NCBI GenBank assembly: GCA_020854785.1
Contig: JAHFZE010000273.1
Location: 1-12,231, forward strand
Source: Methanomethylovorans sp.
GTDB lineage: Archaea > Halobacteriota > Methanosarcinia > Methanosarcinales > Methanosarcinaceae
DNA: 12,231 nt
Direction of reading: 5' to 3'
This document shows positions 6,237 through 12,231 of the stretch, piece by piece (the stretch's first letter is position 1; every line of letters starts with the position of its first letter). A program made the position numbers and the translations under genes. The notes under the pieces were generated by a model. It had not been told where the DNA came from, ran no database searches, and saw only the letters and a program-made list of their open reading frames with translations.

Positions 6237-7835
6237 ATGAAATATATCGTAGTTACAGGCGGAGTTATGAGCGGTCTTGGTAAAGGCATCACTGCGGCAT
6301 CTATTGGCAGGAACCTTAAGAACATAGGGTATAAGGTCACAGCCATCAAGATCGATCCATATATCAACATTGATGCAGGGACTATGAGTCCCTATCAGCA
6401 CGGAGAGGTCTTCGTGCTTAAGGATGGAGGAGAGGTCGATCTTGATCTTGGGAACTACGAACGGTTCCTTGATACGGAACTTACCCGGGATCACAATCTG
6501 ACCACAGGCAAGATCTACCAGTCCGTTATTTCTAAAGAGCGCAGGGGAGATTATCTGGGGAAGACCGTTCAGATCATTCCTCACATCACCAATGAGATCA
6601 AGGACCGGATCAGGAAGGTTGCTGCAAAGAGCGGCGCAGATATCTGCCTTATTGAGGTAGGAGGCACTGTGGGCGATATTGAAAGCATGCCTTTCCTTGA
6701 AGCTGTCAGACAGATGCACCGTGAAGAGAAAACTGAAAACCTTATCTTTGTACATGTGACACTTGTACCAATAGATACTCAGGGTGAGCAAAAGACCAAG
6801 CCCACCCAGCACTCTGTTAAGGAGCTCAGGGAACTGGGATTGACACCAAATGTCATAGTTGCCAGGTGCAAGGAACCTCTTTCCAGGAGCACCATCTCAA
6901 AAATATCCATGTTCTGCGATGTACCGGAAGAAGCTGTTATCAGTGCCCACGATGCAAGAGATATCTATGAGTTGCCTCTTCTGATGGATAAGGAAGGGCT
7001 TACTCAATATCTGATGAAAAGGCTTTGTCTCAAATCTACCACTTATGATCCATCCTGGACCGAAATGGTGGAGCGCATGCAAAATCTAAAGGGACAGGTG
7101 AATATTTGCATCGTAGGAAAGTACACTCACCTTGAGGATTCATACCTCAGCATCAGTGCATCCATCAAACATGCTTCAACAGAATGTGGTTGTGATTATT
7201 TTACGGACTGGCTCAATGCAGAAACACTGGAACAGGATCCGGGGTGTCTTAAAAAGCTGGACGCATATGACGGTATTCTGGTTCCGGGCGGCTTTGGGGA
7301 AAGAGGTACTGAAGGTAAGATGATGGCCATCAGATACGCCCGCGAGCACAATATCCCGTTCCTGGGCCTTTGTCTGGGAATGCAGTTATCTGTAGTAGAG
7401 TTCGCAAGGAACGTCGTGGGTCTTGAAGGAGCCAACAGCACTGAGTTCAATGAGGATACTCCTTATCCTGTAATAGATATACTTCCTGAGCAGGAGGGTG
7501 TGGAGGATATGGGAGCTACGATGAGGCTGGGCGATTATGAGGCTCAGCTTAAACCAGGTTCTCTTGCAGAGAAAATATATGGCACGTGCAAAATAGTTGA
7601 ACGTCACAGACACAGATATGAGGTAAATCCCAATTTTGTAGACAAATTGCAGGAAAAAGGCTTTGTGTTCTCAGGAGTTAACAGGAACCGCATGGAAATA
7701 TGCGAACTTCCCGGACATCCGTTCTTCTTTGCATCCCAGTTCCATCCGGAGTTCAAGTCAAGGCCAGGCAAACCTTCACCGCCGTTCAAGGCTTTCATGT
7801 GTGCTATGCTGGAAAGACAGAAAGAAAGGTGTTAA
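6237..7835 (+). CDS. pyrG: CTP synthase PyrG (glutamine hydrolysing)
   Basis: Converts UTP to CTP with ATP and glutamine-derived ammonia, the last step of de novo pyrimidine nucleotide synthesis, in the cytoplasm. The 532 residues match the usual length. The synthase domain (about 1-270) opens with the P-loop [10 protein letters not shown] (8-17) and holds [12 protein letters not shown] (139-150). The class I glutamine amidotransferase domain (about 288-525) shows the oxyanion region PGGFGERG, nucleophile C379 in GLCLGMQ, and H503/E505 in QFHPEF. The ATG at 6237 gives the canonical [13 protein letters not shown] beginning; an in-frame TTG at 6228 is too close to the AGGT at 6222-6225 to be likely. 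It is third in an operon with the Trm112-like and unknown membrane proteins. Its TAA stop overlaps the stop of convergent truD. Confidence 0.98.
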   Translation: MKYIVVTGGVMSGLGKGITAASIGRNLKNIGYKVTAIKIDPYINIDAGTMSPYQHGEVFVLKDGGEVDLDLGNYERFLDTELTRDHNLTTGKIYQSVISKERRGDYLGKTVQIIPHITNEIKDRIRKVAAKSGADICLIEVGGTVGDIESMPFLEAVRQMHREEKTENLIFVHVTLVPIDTQGEQKTKPTQHSVKELRELGLTPNVIVARCKEPLSRSTISKISMFCDVPEEAVISAHDARDIYELPLLMDKEGLTQYLMKRLCLKSTTYDPSWTEMVERMQNLKGQVNICIVGKYTHLEDSYLSISASIKHASTECGCDYFTDWLNAETLEQDPGCLKKLDAYDGILVPGGFGERGTEGKMMAIRYAREHNIPFLGLCLGMQLSVVEFARNVVGLEGANSTEFNEDTPYPVIDILPEQEGVEDMGATMRLGDYEAQLKPGSLAEKIYGTCKIVERHRHRYEVNPNFVDKLQEKGFVFSGVNRNRMEICELPGHPFFFASQFHPEFKSRPGKPSPPFKAFMCAMLERQKERC

Positions 7836-9151
7836 CTCATTCTAAGAGGATCTACCTTCATATATTCACGCAGTACCGTAGTGGCATAACTCCCTTTAGG
7901 AAGAGAGAAGTCCACCATCACTTTTAGTTTTTCGGTGTTCAGTTCATCTGCGAGGATCTCGAACCGTGGCTGTACATTGAGCAGGATCTCTCTTCTCTGG
8001 CCTCTGGAAGCCATCGAGGGTATTTCCTGCAACTGGAAATCCTCTGGAGTTAGTTTGAGCTCTTCTATGATAGCTGATTCAATTTCTCCGGGAATACCTG
8101 AAGCCATTTCCGTGTCGTATCCGAAAAGCGGCGCAGTGACAAATGCCCGTCCTCTTCTTATAAGATTGTTCATCCCATCCAGATTAATAGCAGTTACATG
8201 CTGTGTCTTTGAGGTGTCTGGCAGAGAATCACTGTTCTTGAAACATACGATATCTCCTTCAATGGCATGGTTAAGTGGGATTCCGGCTTGGATCCTTGCA
8301 CAGATCGTCCGGTTAAATATGTACGACTGGAATGCGTGTACGAACATTCTGCTCATGGTTTCTGTGAGCATTGAAAAAGATCCTTTGTAATCCCCGGGAT
8401 GCTCCACCAGGTAGTGCATCATAGCACGTTCATATCTAAGCCGTGGCGGAAAGGTTTTCAGGCCCTGTCCAAAGTCTCTGCTGCTCTTCACTTCATCTCT
8501 TGCGATCCTGGTCTCTTCCGGCTCTTCCTTGAAGCTGGCAGCAATATATATCATGGCTGCTTCTTCAGGGGAGCCTCTTACTAAAGCCTCTCCTACAAGA
8601 TGTGTCACAGGGCGAATTGCACCGAAGCGCTGTATTCCGAAGAAATTGGGAACTCCTCCAATAGCATGTATCTCGGAAGTGATCCCATCCATTCTTTGCT
8701 TCAGTTCAGTTGTATCAATGTCTATGTCCCGTATGGTTATCTGGAATATGTTCCCTCGCAGATCGCCCAGCTCTACAGCTCTTCTGTACCGCCCAAGGGG
8801 GGTCATTTGCACGTCTTTTATGTTTATTTTTTCAATAGTTGTCTCAGGAATATCAAAGATACTGATACGCTGGGTGGTGACAGCCCTTTTGTCCTTGGTG
8901 CCTGCAAAACCAATGCGTTTCTGGCTGATACCAAGCACCCTGGACAGGTCCCTTATAAGATGGTGCGTATCCCAGTCCTTCTTGGTGAGCTCTAATATAA
9001 GGTGTTTCCCGGAATCTTCCACATCCCAGCCCGATATTTCCTTTACTACGAAATCCTCCGGCTCCTGCCTGAGCCTCCCTCCTATACCTTTGGCTGTAGT
9101 TGCGTATAGTTCCATACCTATCATGTGTTCTGTTTCAGGGACCTGGATCAT
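7832..9151 (-). CDS. truD: tRNA pseudouridine(13) synthase TruD
   Basis: Pseudouridine synthase of the TruD family, which isomerises U13 in tRNAs; archaeal and eukaryotic (Pus7) relatives can have further targets. The 439 residues fit archaeal TruD. The catalytic aspartate is D87 in the family motif [10 protein letters not shown]. The second signature NFFGIQRFG spans 169-177, followed by the TRUD-specific insertion (about 190-350). The C-terminal motifs ASRGQRR and [14 protein letters not shown] are characteristic. The ATG at 9151 lies 8 nt after the stop of the transglutaminase-like gene; no Shine-Dalgarno is visible in between and an inverted repeat covers that stop, so translation may be coupled or controlled. 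ATG codons at residues 10 and 13 are alternative starts. It is last in its operon, tail to tail with pyrG. Confidence 0.96.
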   Translation of the reverse strand: MIQVPETEHMIGMELYATTAKGIGGRLRQEPEDFVVKEISGWDVEDSGKHLILELTKKDWDTHHLIRDLSRVLGISQKRIGFAGTKDKRAVTTQRISIFDIPETTIEKINIKDVQMTPLGRYRRAVELGDLRGNIFQITIRDIDIDTTELKQRMDGITSEIHAIGGVPNFFGIQRFGAIRPVTHLVGEALVRGSPEEAAMIYIAASFKEEPEETRIARDEVKSSRDFGQGLKTFPPRLRYERAMMHYLVEHPGDYKGSFSMLTETMSRMFVHAFQSYIFNRTICARIQAGIPLNHAIEGDIVCFKNSDSLPDTSKTQHVTAINLDGMNNLIRRGRAFVTAPLFGYDTEMASGIPGEIESAIIEELKLTPEDFQLQEIPSMASRGQRREILLNVQPRFEILADELNTEKLKVMVDFSLPKGSYATTVLREYMKVDPLRMS

Positions 9152-9159
9152 GTGTGGCT

Positions 9160-10332
9160 CTATAGTCCTGGGACTATATCAATGATATCCACAGTGGAGG
9201 TGTTCAAGTAGGTCCATCCATTGGAAGTGGGTGCAGCTCCGCCGGGAAGCCCGCCTGCATACAGGCTGGCCGTGGGATCAAGGATCAGCCAGGAGCCATG
9301 GTCATCGGTTGCATAATAGACCGTAACCGGCCCGTAATATGAAGAGATCGCCTTTACTATGTTTTCTGCAGATCCCCCGGAGCCGATGTACACCGTAGCA
9401 AATGCATGTGTATCTGTCATGTATATCCTGGTGGTGCCGCCTATGGACTCTATCATGGAGGCAAGGAGAATGGCATAATCATCGCAATCCCCCGCACCTA
9501 TTTTCAGTGTTTCTCCGGGTGCTGACCACTGGTCTGTTCCCCGGGGATCGCTCACATACTGGATGTTCTCTTTGATATGGTCGAAAATAGCACATACCTG
9601 ATAGATATTGTATTCTCCGGGATATTTTTTAGCAAGGCTTGAGGCAAGCTCTCTTACTGAAGGGTCAAGGGGGTCTACTATATCATTTGTTTTGATGAAC
9701 AGTCCCTTATGATTATTACGGGTAGCAGGATACGTTTGTTCCTGCAGGGGCTGCACAGCCACTTCGATTTCCTCATAAAACTGTTCTTCATAACTGAACC
9801 ATTCTCCTGAATCGGTTTGTGCAAAGAGTGAAACATATGGTTTCAGGATAACCGTATCCACTCCCCCGGGAACCTGGATGCAAAGCAATCCCATATATTT
9901 CTCTTCTGTGGGCTGTATGGTCATTCCTGTGACGTGGTCGGACCAGATGTCATTTTCAACCAGCTTTGCGCCGTATCCATCGACAAAAACAGGTTGTTTA
10001 CCTATGTTCCTGACGAACATTTTGATAACTCCTGTATTGTTCTCGTAGAAAGGCGTATAGTAATAATTACTCTCCAGATCAAATCCAGGTGCCTCCTTCG
10101 CACAAGCAGAAGGGGCAGGATCATGTTCAAGAGGCCTTCTTGTGATCTCTTTTGGTATGGTAAGCATCAGCTCATCGCTGCTGACAACTTTCTGATCGTT
10201 GAGATACCCGAAATGTTCATGGAACAGGTACTGACCTATTTCAGGACCAGTGTCCAGATACCACAAGGTGCCCGCTGAACCAACTAAGATAGCAGCTAAA
10301 CAGATGATCAGTATCTTACCGGAAATACCCAT
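9160..10332 (-). CDS. Membrane-anchored transglutaminase-like protein
   Basis: Member of the transglutaminase-like cysteine protease superfamily, probably acting outside the membrane; the substrate is unknown. The 390 residues start with an uncleaved signal or anchor helix (about 5-25, no lipobox). An extracytoplasmic region of about 200 residues follows with no domain I can name. The core domain (about 225-358) carries the expected triad: C283 in GAGDCDDYA, H309 in DTHAFA and D352 in WLILDPTA. A short glycine-rich tail ends the protein. All three catalytic residues are present, so activity as a peptidase or acyltransferase is plausible. The ATG at 10332 has AGAGGT 7 nt upstream. It lies 22 nt after pth2 and 8 nt before truD, so it sits inside a tRNA-related operon although its product is predicted to leave the cytoplasm. 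Confidence 0.88.
   Translation of the reverse strand: MGISGKILIICLAAILVGSAGTLWYLDTGPEIGQYLFHEHFGYLNDQKVVSSDELMLTIPKEITRRPLEHDPAPSACAKEAPGFDLESNYYYTPFYENNTGVIKMFVRNIGKQPVFVDGYGAKLVENDIWSDHVTGMTIQPTEEKYMGLLCIQVPGGVDTVILKPYVSLFAQTDSGEWFSYEEQFYEEIEVAVQPLQEQTYPATRNNHKGLFIKTNDIVDPLDPSVRELASSLAKKYPGEYNIYQVCAIFDHIKENIQYVSDPRGTDQWSAPGETLKIGAGDCDDYAILLASMIESIGGTTRIYMTDTHAFATVYIGSGGSAENIVKAISSYYGPVTVYYATDDHGSWLILDPTASLYAGGLPGGAAPTSNGWTYLNTSTVDIIDIVPGL
9161..9178. promoter_or_regulatory. Perfect inverted repeat at the transglutaminase/truD junction
   Basis: TATAGTCC (9161-9168) and GGACTATA (9171-9178) are perfect inverted copies with a 2-nt spacer. In the minus-strand mRNA this would fold as at least a 7-bp stem with a 4-nt loop. 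It covers the last codons and the stop of the transglutaminase-like gene and ends 9 nt before the truD ATG, where a ribosome-binding site would be. It could control truD translation, end or process the mRNA, or bind a protein. The symmetry is seen; the role is inferred. Confidence 0.5.
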
Positions 10333-10354
10333 AATATATACCTCTGTGCAGACG

Positions 10355-10702
10355 TTATAGGAGCTTTAGTTCCTTGGTGATCCTGTCAATATCCTGGGCT
10401 CTTGCAGGACCGATGCCTAATGCAGTCACTGTGCCGGGTTCAACCTCCGTGAGGCCGGCATCAGCGATAAGCGCAGTAGGGAATCCTTCTCTCCTTGCCT
10501 TTTCCTTTAACTCGAAAAGGTCTTTAAGGGCCGGAACCCGAAGCACCACTTTTTTTTGTCCGCCTTCTTTCCAGTTGTCAAGAGCAGATCTTGAAGCCCA
10601 GCCGCTGGCAGATACAGCTGCATGTGCAACCTGTACTGCAAGCTTACCTTTTGAAAGTTTCAGATCATCTCTTACAACGATACATTGTTTATATTCATCC
10701 AT
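10355..10702 (-). CDS. pth2: Peptidyl-tRNA hydrolase Pth2 (archaeal/eukaryotic type)
   Basis: Cleaves the ester bond of peptidyl-tRNAs released early from ribosomes, recycling tRNA; the archaeal and eukaryotic type is unrelated to bacterial Pth. The 115 residues are the normal full length. Family features seen are the N-terminal [18 protein letters not shown], the helix [11 protein letters not shown], the [14 protein letters not shown] segment and the C-terminal [16 protein letters not shown] with TALGIGPA. The ATG at 10702 is preceded by GAGG with 8-nt spacing. It begins 30 nt after the RimK-like gene and ends 22 nt before the transglutaminase-like gene, as part of the leftward operon that finishes with truD. 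Confidence 0.97.
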   Translation of the reverse strand: MDEYKQCIVVRDDLKLSKGKLAVQVAHAAVSASGWASRSALDNWKEGGQKKVVLRVPALKDLFELKEKARREGFPTALIADAGLTEVEPGTVTALGIGPARAQDIDRITKELKLL

Positions 10703-10732
10703 TAAGTAAGCCTCATATAAATATACTTTTAT

Positions 10733-11641
10733 TTACAATAATTTTGATGGTATGTAGTCAAGAATGTGTCCGGCAACATTAACTCCGCATGAGCTATATA
10801 TTCCTGCCCCGGAAGGAGTGCCATTTACCTCAAGGACCATAGTGCCATTTTGTCCTTCTATAAGGTCCACTCCTGCAAATACAGTGCCTACAGCTTCTGC
10901 AGCCTTGGCACATATCCTTTCCTGAGAGGGTGTAAGGCTGCAAGGCGACGATGTGCCTCCCTGGCTCAGGTTATTTATCCAGTGGCCTATCTGCGCACTG
11001 CGGTATATCGAACCCAGCACCTTGCCATTCACAACAAAAGCGCGTATGTCCCTTCCCTGGTTCTCTATGAACTCCTGGATGTATAGCATTCCCCAGCTAT
11101 CGATCAGCTGTGTGATCTGCTCTTCCCAGGGAACCTGTGAGGTAGTACCATCAGGCTCCAGCATCTTTCCATCCCTGACCCTGATGATGCCTTTTCCCTT
11201 ATAGCCAAAAACAGGTTTTACAACTGCATCCCGTAAATCGTTGATAATCTCAATGGCTTTGTCCCTGTCCTGCACTGAGAACGTAGCCGGTACAGGAAGC
11301 TCTGCCTTTGCGAGCAGGTATGTCGTATGATATTTATTTGCAGCATTCCTGATGGCTTCAGGGGTGTTCAGTATAAGTGTTCCCTGCATTTCCAGCTGCC
11401 GCAGCACATCGAACCTGAAAGAAATCCCTTCCATAGGTCCGGCGCCCACATCCCTTACCACCAGGGCATCAAGTGTCGGAAGGGTCAGGCCCTGACAGGA
11501 GATCACTGTATCTTCTTCGATGACAACTTCCGTATGTCTCAGATCAATGAGATATGTCTCGAAGTCCCTGTCCACTGCAGATTCCAAAAGCGCAGCAGCA
11601 GTCCAGTCATGTGGGTCGGTGACAGCAATTCCAAGTTTCAT
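10733..11641 (-). CDS. RimK-family ATP-grasp alpha-L-glutamate ligase (candidate MptN)
   Basis: ATP-grasp ligase that joins glutamate to a carboxylate through an acyl-phosphate. The best guess is MptN, which adds an alpha-linked glutamate to tetrahydromethanopterin to make tetrahydrosarcinapterin, the C1 carrier of Methanosarcinales. CofF (F420 tail ligase) and other RimK paralogues are the alternatives. The 302 residues show an N-terminal pre-ATP-grasp domain with VVRDVGAG and FRFDVLRQLE. The ATP-grasp fold follows, with NKYHTTYLLAKAELPVPAT (102-120), the ATP-lysine region VVKPVFGYKGKG (140-151) and YIQEFIENQGRDIRAFV. Metal ligands are D259, E271 and N273 (GVDL, LEVNG). The ATG at 11641 is preferred over the adjacent in-frame TTG. 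No Shine-Dalgarno precedes it, but a TATA-like box does, so the mRNA may be leaderless. It is probably first in the operon with pth2. Confidence 0.85.
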   Translation of the reverse strand: MKLGIAVTDPHDWTAAALLESAVDRDFETYLIDLRHTEVVIEEDTVISCQGLTLPTLDALVVRDVGAGPMEGISFRFDVLRQLEMQGTLILNTPEAIRNAANKYHTTYLLAKAELPVPATFSVQDRDKAIEIINDLRDAVVKPVFGYKGKGIIRVRDGKMLEPDGTTSQVPWEEQITQLIDSWGMLYIQEFIENQGRDIRAFVVNGKVLGSIYRSAQIGHWINNLSQGGTSSPCSLTPSQERICAKAAEAVGTVFAGVDLIEGQNGTMVLEVNGTPSGAGIYSSCGVNVAGHILDYIPSKLL

Positions 11642-11655
11642 CAAGGTTATAAGGG

Positions 11656-11672
11656 AAGTATAAGTATTAAAG
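11656..11672 (-). promoter_or_regulatory. Candidate TATA box for a leaderless transcript of the RimK-like/pth2/truD operon
   Basis: On the minus strand this reads CTTTAATACTTATACTT, with TATA-like cores about 18-30 nt upstream of the ATG at 11641. Archaeal transcription normally starts about 25 nt past the TATA box, which would put the mRNA start at or next to the start codon. That fits the absence of any GGTGA/GGAGG motif there. The box is not a perfect consensus. Confidence 0.38.
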
Positions 11673-11750
11673 TGCTCAGTGAGAATTATATTAGCATTGT
11701 GGGGATCAAGGTTACCATCGAAAATTCAGATCGGTGTTATATCTTCATTT

Positions 11751-12231
11751 TCAGGTTTCAAGCAGTCTTATCATTATAAAAACCAACAACCCCAATGTTG
11801 CACCTAAATAGGTCCAGCGGATATATTTTCTTCCTGCATTCGCATCATTACCGGATCTCAATAACATCAAAGACGGATAAGTAATAGCAAGGTCCATAAT
11901 TGCTATCGGTACCAGATAAATGGCTGGCAGCCACCCCAATATAAAAGGCACAGATGTCAGCAGAACAACAAAAAGGAAAATATAGCTGCTTATCCGCAGA
12001 GCAACTGCTTTCCCGTATTTTATTGCCAGGGACCTTGAATCGATAAGAAGGTCTCCCTGTATGTCCATTGCATCGGCAGCTATCTCTTCTCCCAGATCTA
12101 TTAATGCGGCAATGATGCCAAAAAGCCATACAATGTTGTTAAAAGGTGATCCTACCGACACCCCGCCATAAATGAATGTCATTCCCACAGAAAAGCTCAC
12201 CATCAGATTTCCTGGCAGTCCGCTCTTTTTA
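11751..12231 (-). CDS. UbiA-family prenyltransferase, probable DGGGP synthase (5' part outside the window)
   Basis: Probable digeranylgeranylglyceryl phosphate synthase, the membrane enzyme that attaches the second geranylgeranyl chain in archaeal ether-lipid synthesis. Only the C-terminal 159 residues are visible. The frame is open to the right edge, upstream of an internal Met at 12203, beginning KKSGLPGNLMVSFSVGMTF, which is typical of the region after the first aspartate-rich motif of this family. The second aspartate-rich motif is seen as DLGEEIAADAMDIQGD, followed by SLAIKYGK. Four or five hydrophobic helices remain, the last near the end (GATLGLLVFIMIRLL). The first Asp-rich motif lies outside the window, so the exact substrate class rests on the GLPGN and DIQGD segments. 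The stop TGA is 109 bp before the RimK-like start, in the same orientation. Confidence 0.88.
   Translation of the reverse strand, partial: KKSGLPGNLMVSFSVGMTFIYGGVSVGSPFNNIVWLFGIIAALIDLGEEIAADAMDIQGDLLIDSRSLAIKYGKAVALRISSYIFLFVVLLTSVPFILGWLPAIYLVPIAIMDLAITYPSLMLLRSGNDANAGRKYIRWTYLGATLGLLVFIMIRLLET

Noticed and set aside
6165..6812. Minus-strand open frame of 215 codons opposite the start of pyrG
   Set aside because: It overlaps the P-loop-encoding part of pyrG in antisense; no signal or motif supports it.
8529..9185. Plus-strand open frame of 218 codons opposite truD
   Set aside because: truD motifs are intact on the other strand and this frame has no family features.
10714..10725. TATA-like TATATTTATATG on the minus strand before pth2
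   Set aside because: It is 12-24 nt from the pth2 ATG, so a start 25 nt downstream would fall inside the gene and lose the GAGG ribosome site. pth2 is more likely read from the upstream gene.
11719..11750. Weak inverted repeat (GAAAAT...ATTTTC) between the UbiA and RimK-like genes as a terminator
   Set aside because: The stem is interrupted, AT-rich and without a following U-tract on the relevant strand; not supportable.

Overview
This window looks like ordinary core chromosome of a methanogenic archaeon, most likely a Methanosarcinales member (Methanosarcina/Methanolobus-like). The evidence is an archaeal ether-lipid prenyltransferase (UbiA family), an archaeal-type peptidyl-tRNA hydrolase (Pth2), a RimK-type ligase resembling the enzyme that finishes tetrahydrosarcinapterin, archaeal-style CTP synthase and TruD, Shine-Dalgarno motifs of the GGTGA/GGAGG type, and AT-rich TATA-like boxes. 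The genus is inferred. I saw no tRNA, rRNA, CRISPR array, insertion sequence or prophage.

Layout. (1) 1-3346, minus strand: chemotaxis operon cheY-cheB-cheA, read right to left, with cheA running off the left edge. The whole kinase catalytic core is present and only the end of the CheW-like P5 domain is missing. (2) 3347-3690: AT-rich divergent intergenic region with a good TATA/SD pair for cheY, a tandem 10-bp repeat and an 8-bp palindrome ahead of the next gene. (3) 3691-4248, plus: a small surface lipoprotein with one fasciclin domain. A 7-bp hairpin separates it from (4) 4317-5255, minus: a membrane protein of the nucleoside-recognition (Gate) family. (5) 5356-7835, plus: a compact operon of a Trm112-like zinc-ribbon protein (GTG start), a membrane-anchored protein of unknown function (TTG start) and CTP synthase pyrG. 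(6) 7832-11641, minus: mptN-like ligase, pth2, a membrane-anchored transglutaminase-like protein and truD, read right to left with gaps of 8-30 bp. pyrG and truD converge and share their stop codons in one TTAA. (7) 11751-12231, minus: the C-terminal part of a UbiA-family DGGGP synthase, cut by the right edge.

How the genes fit together. The left block is a two-component chemotaxis core: the CheA kinase phosphorylates CheY (motor output) and CheB (receptor adaptation). The right block mixes translation maintenance (Pth2 rescue of peptidyl-tRNA, TruD tRNA pseudouridylation, Trm112-like methyltransferase partner), nucleotide supply (PyrG), C1-carrier coenzyme maturation (RimK/MptN-like) and membrane lipid synthesis (UbiA).

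The least understood items are the two membrane-associated proteins inside housekeeping operons (5550-6218 and 9160-10332), the Gate protein, and several short symmetric DNA elements. The strongest of those is a hairpin at the transglutaminase/truD junction. I found no strong evidence of a new defence or mobile system.
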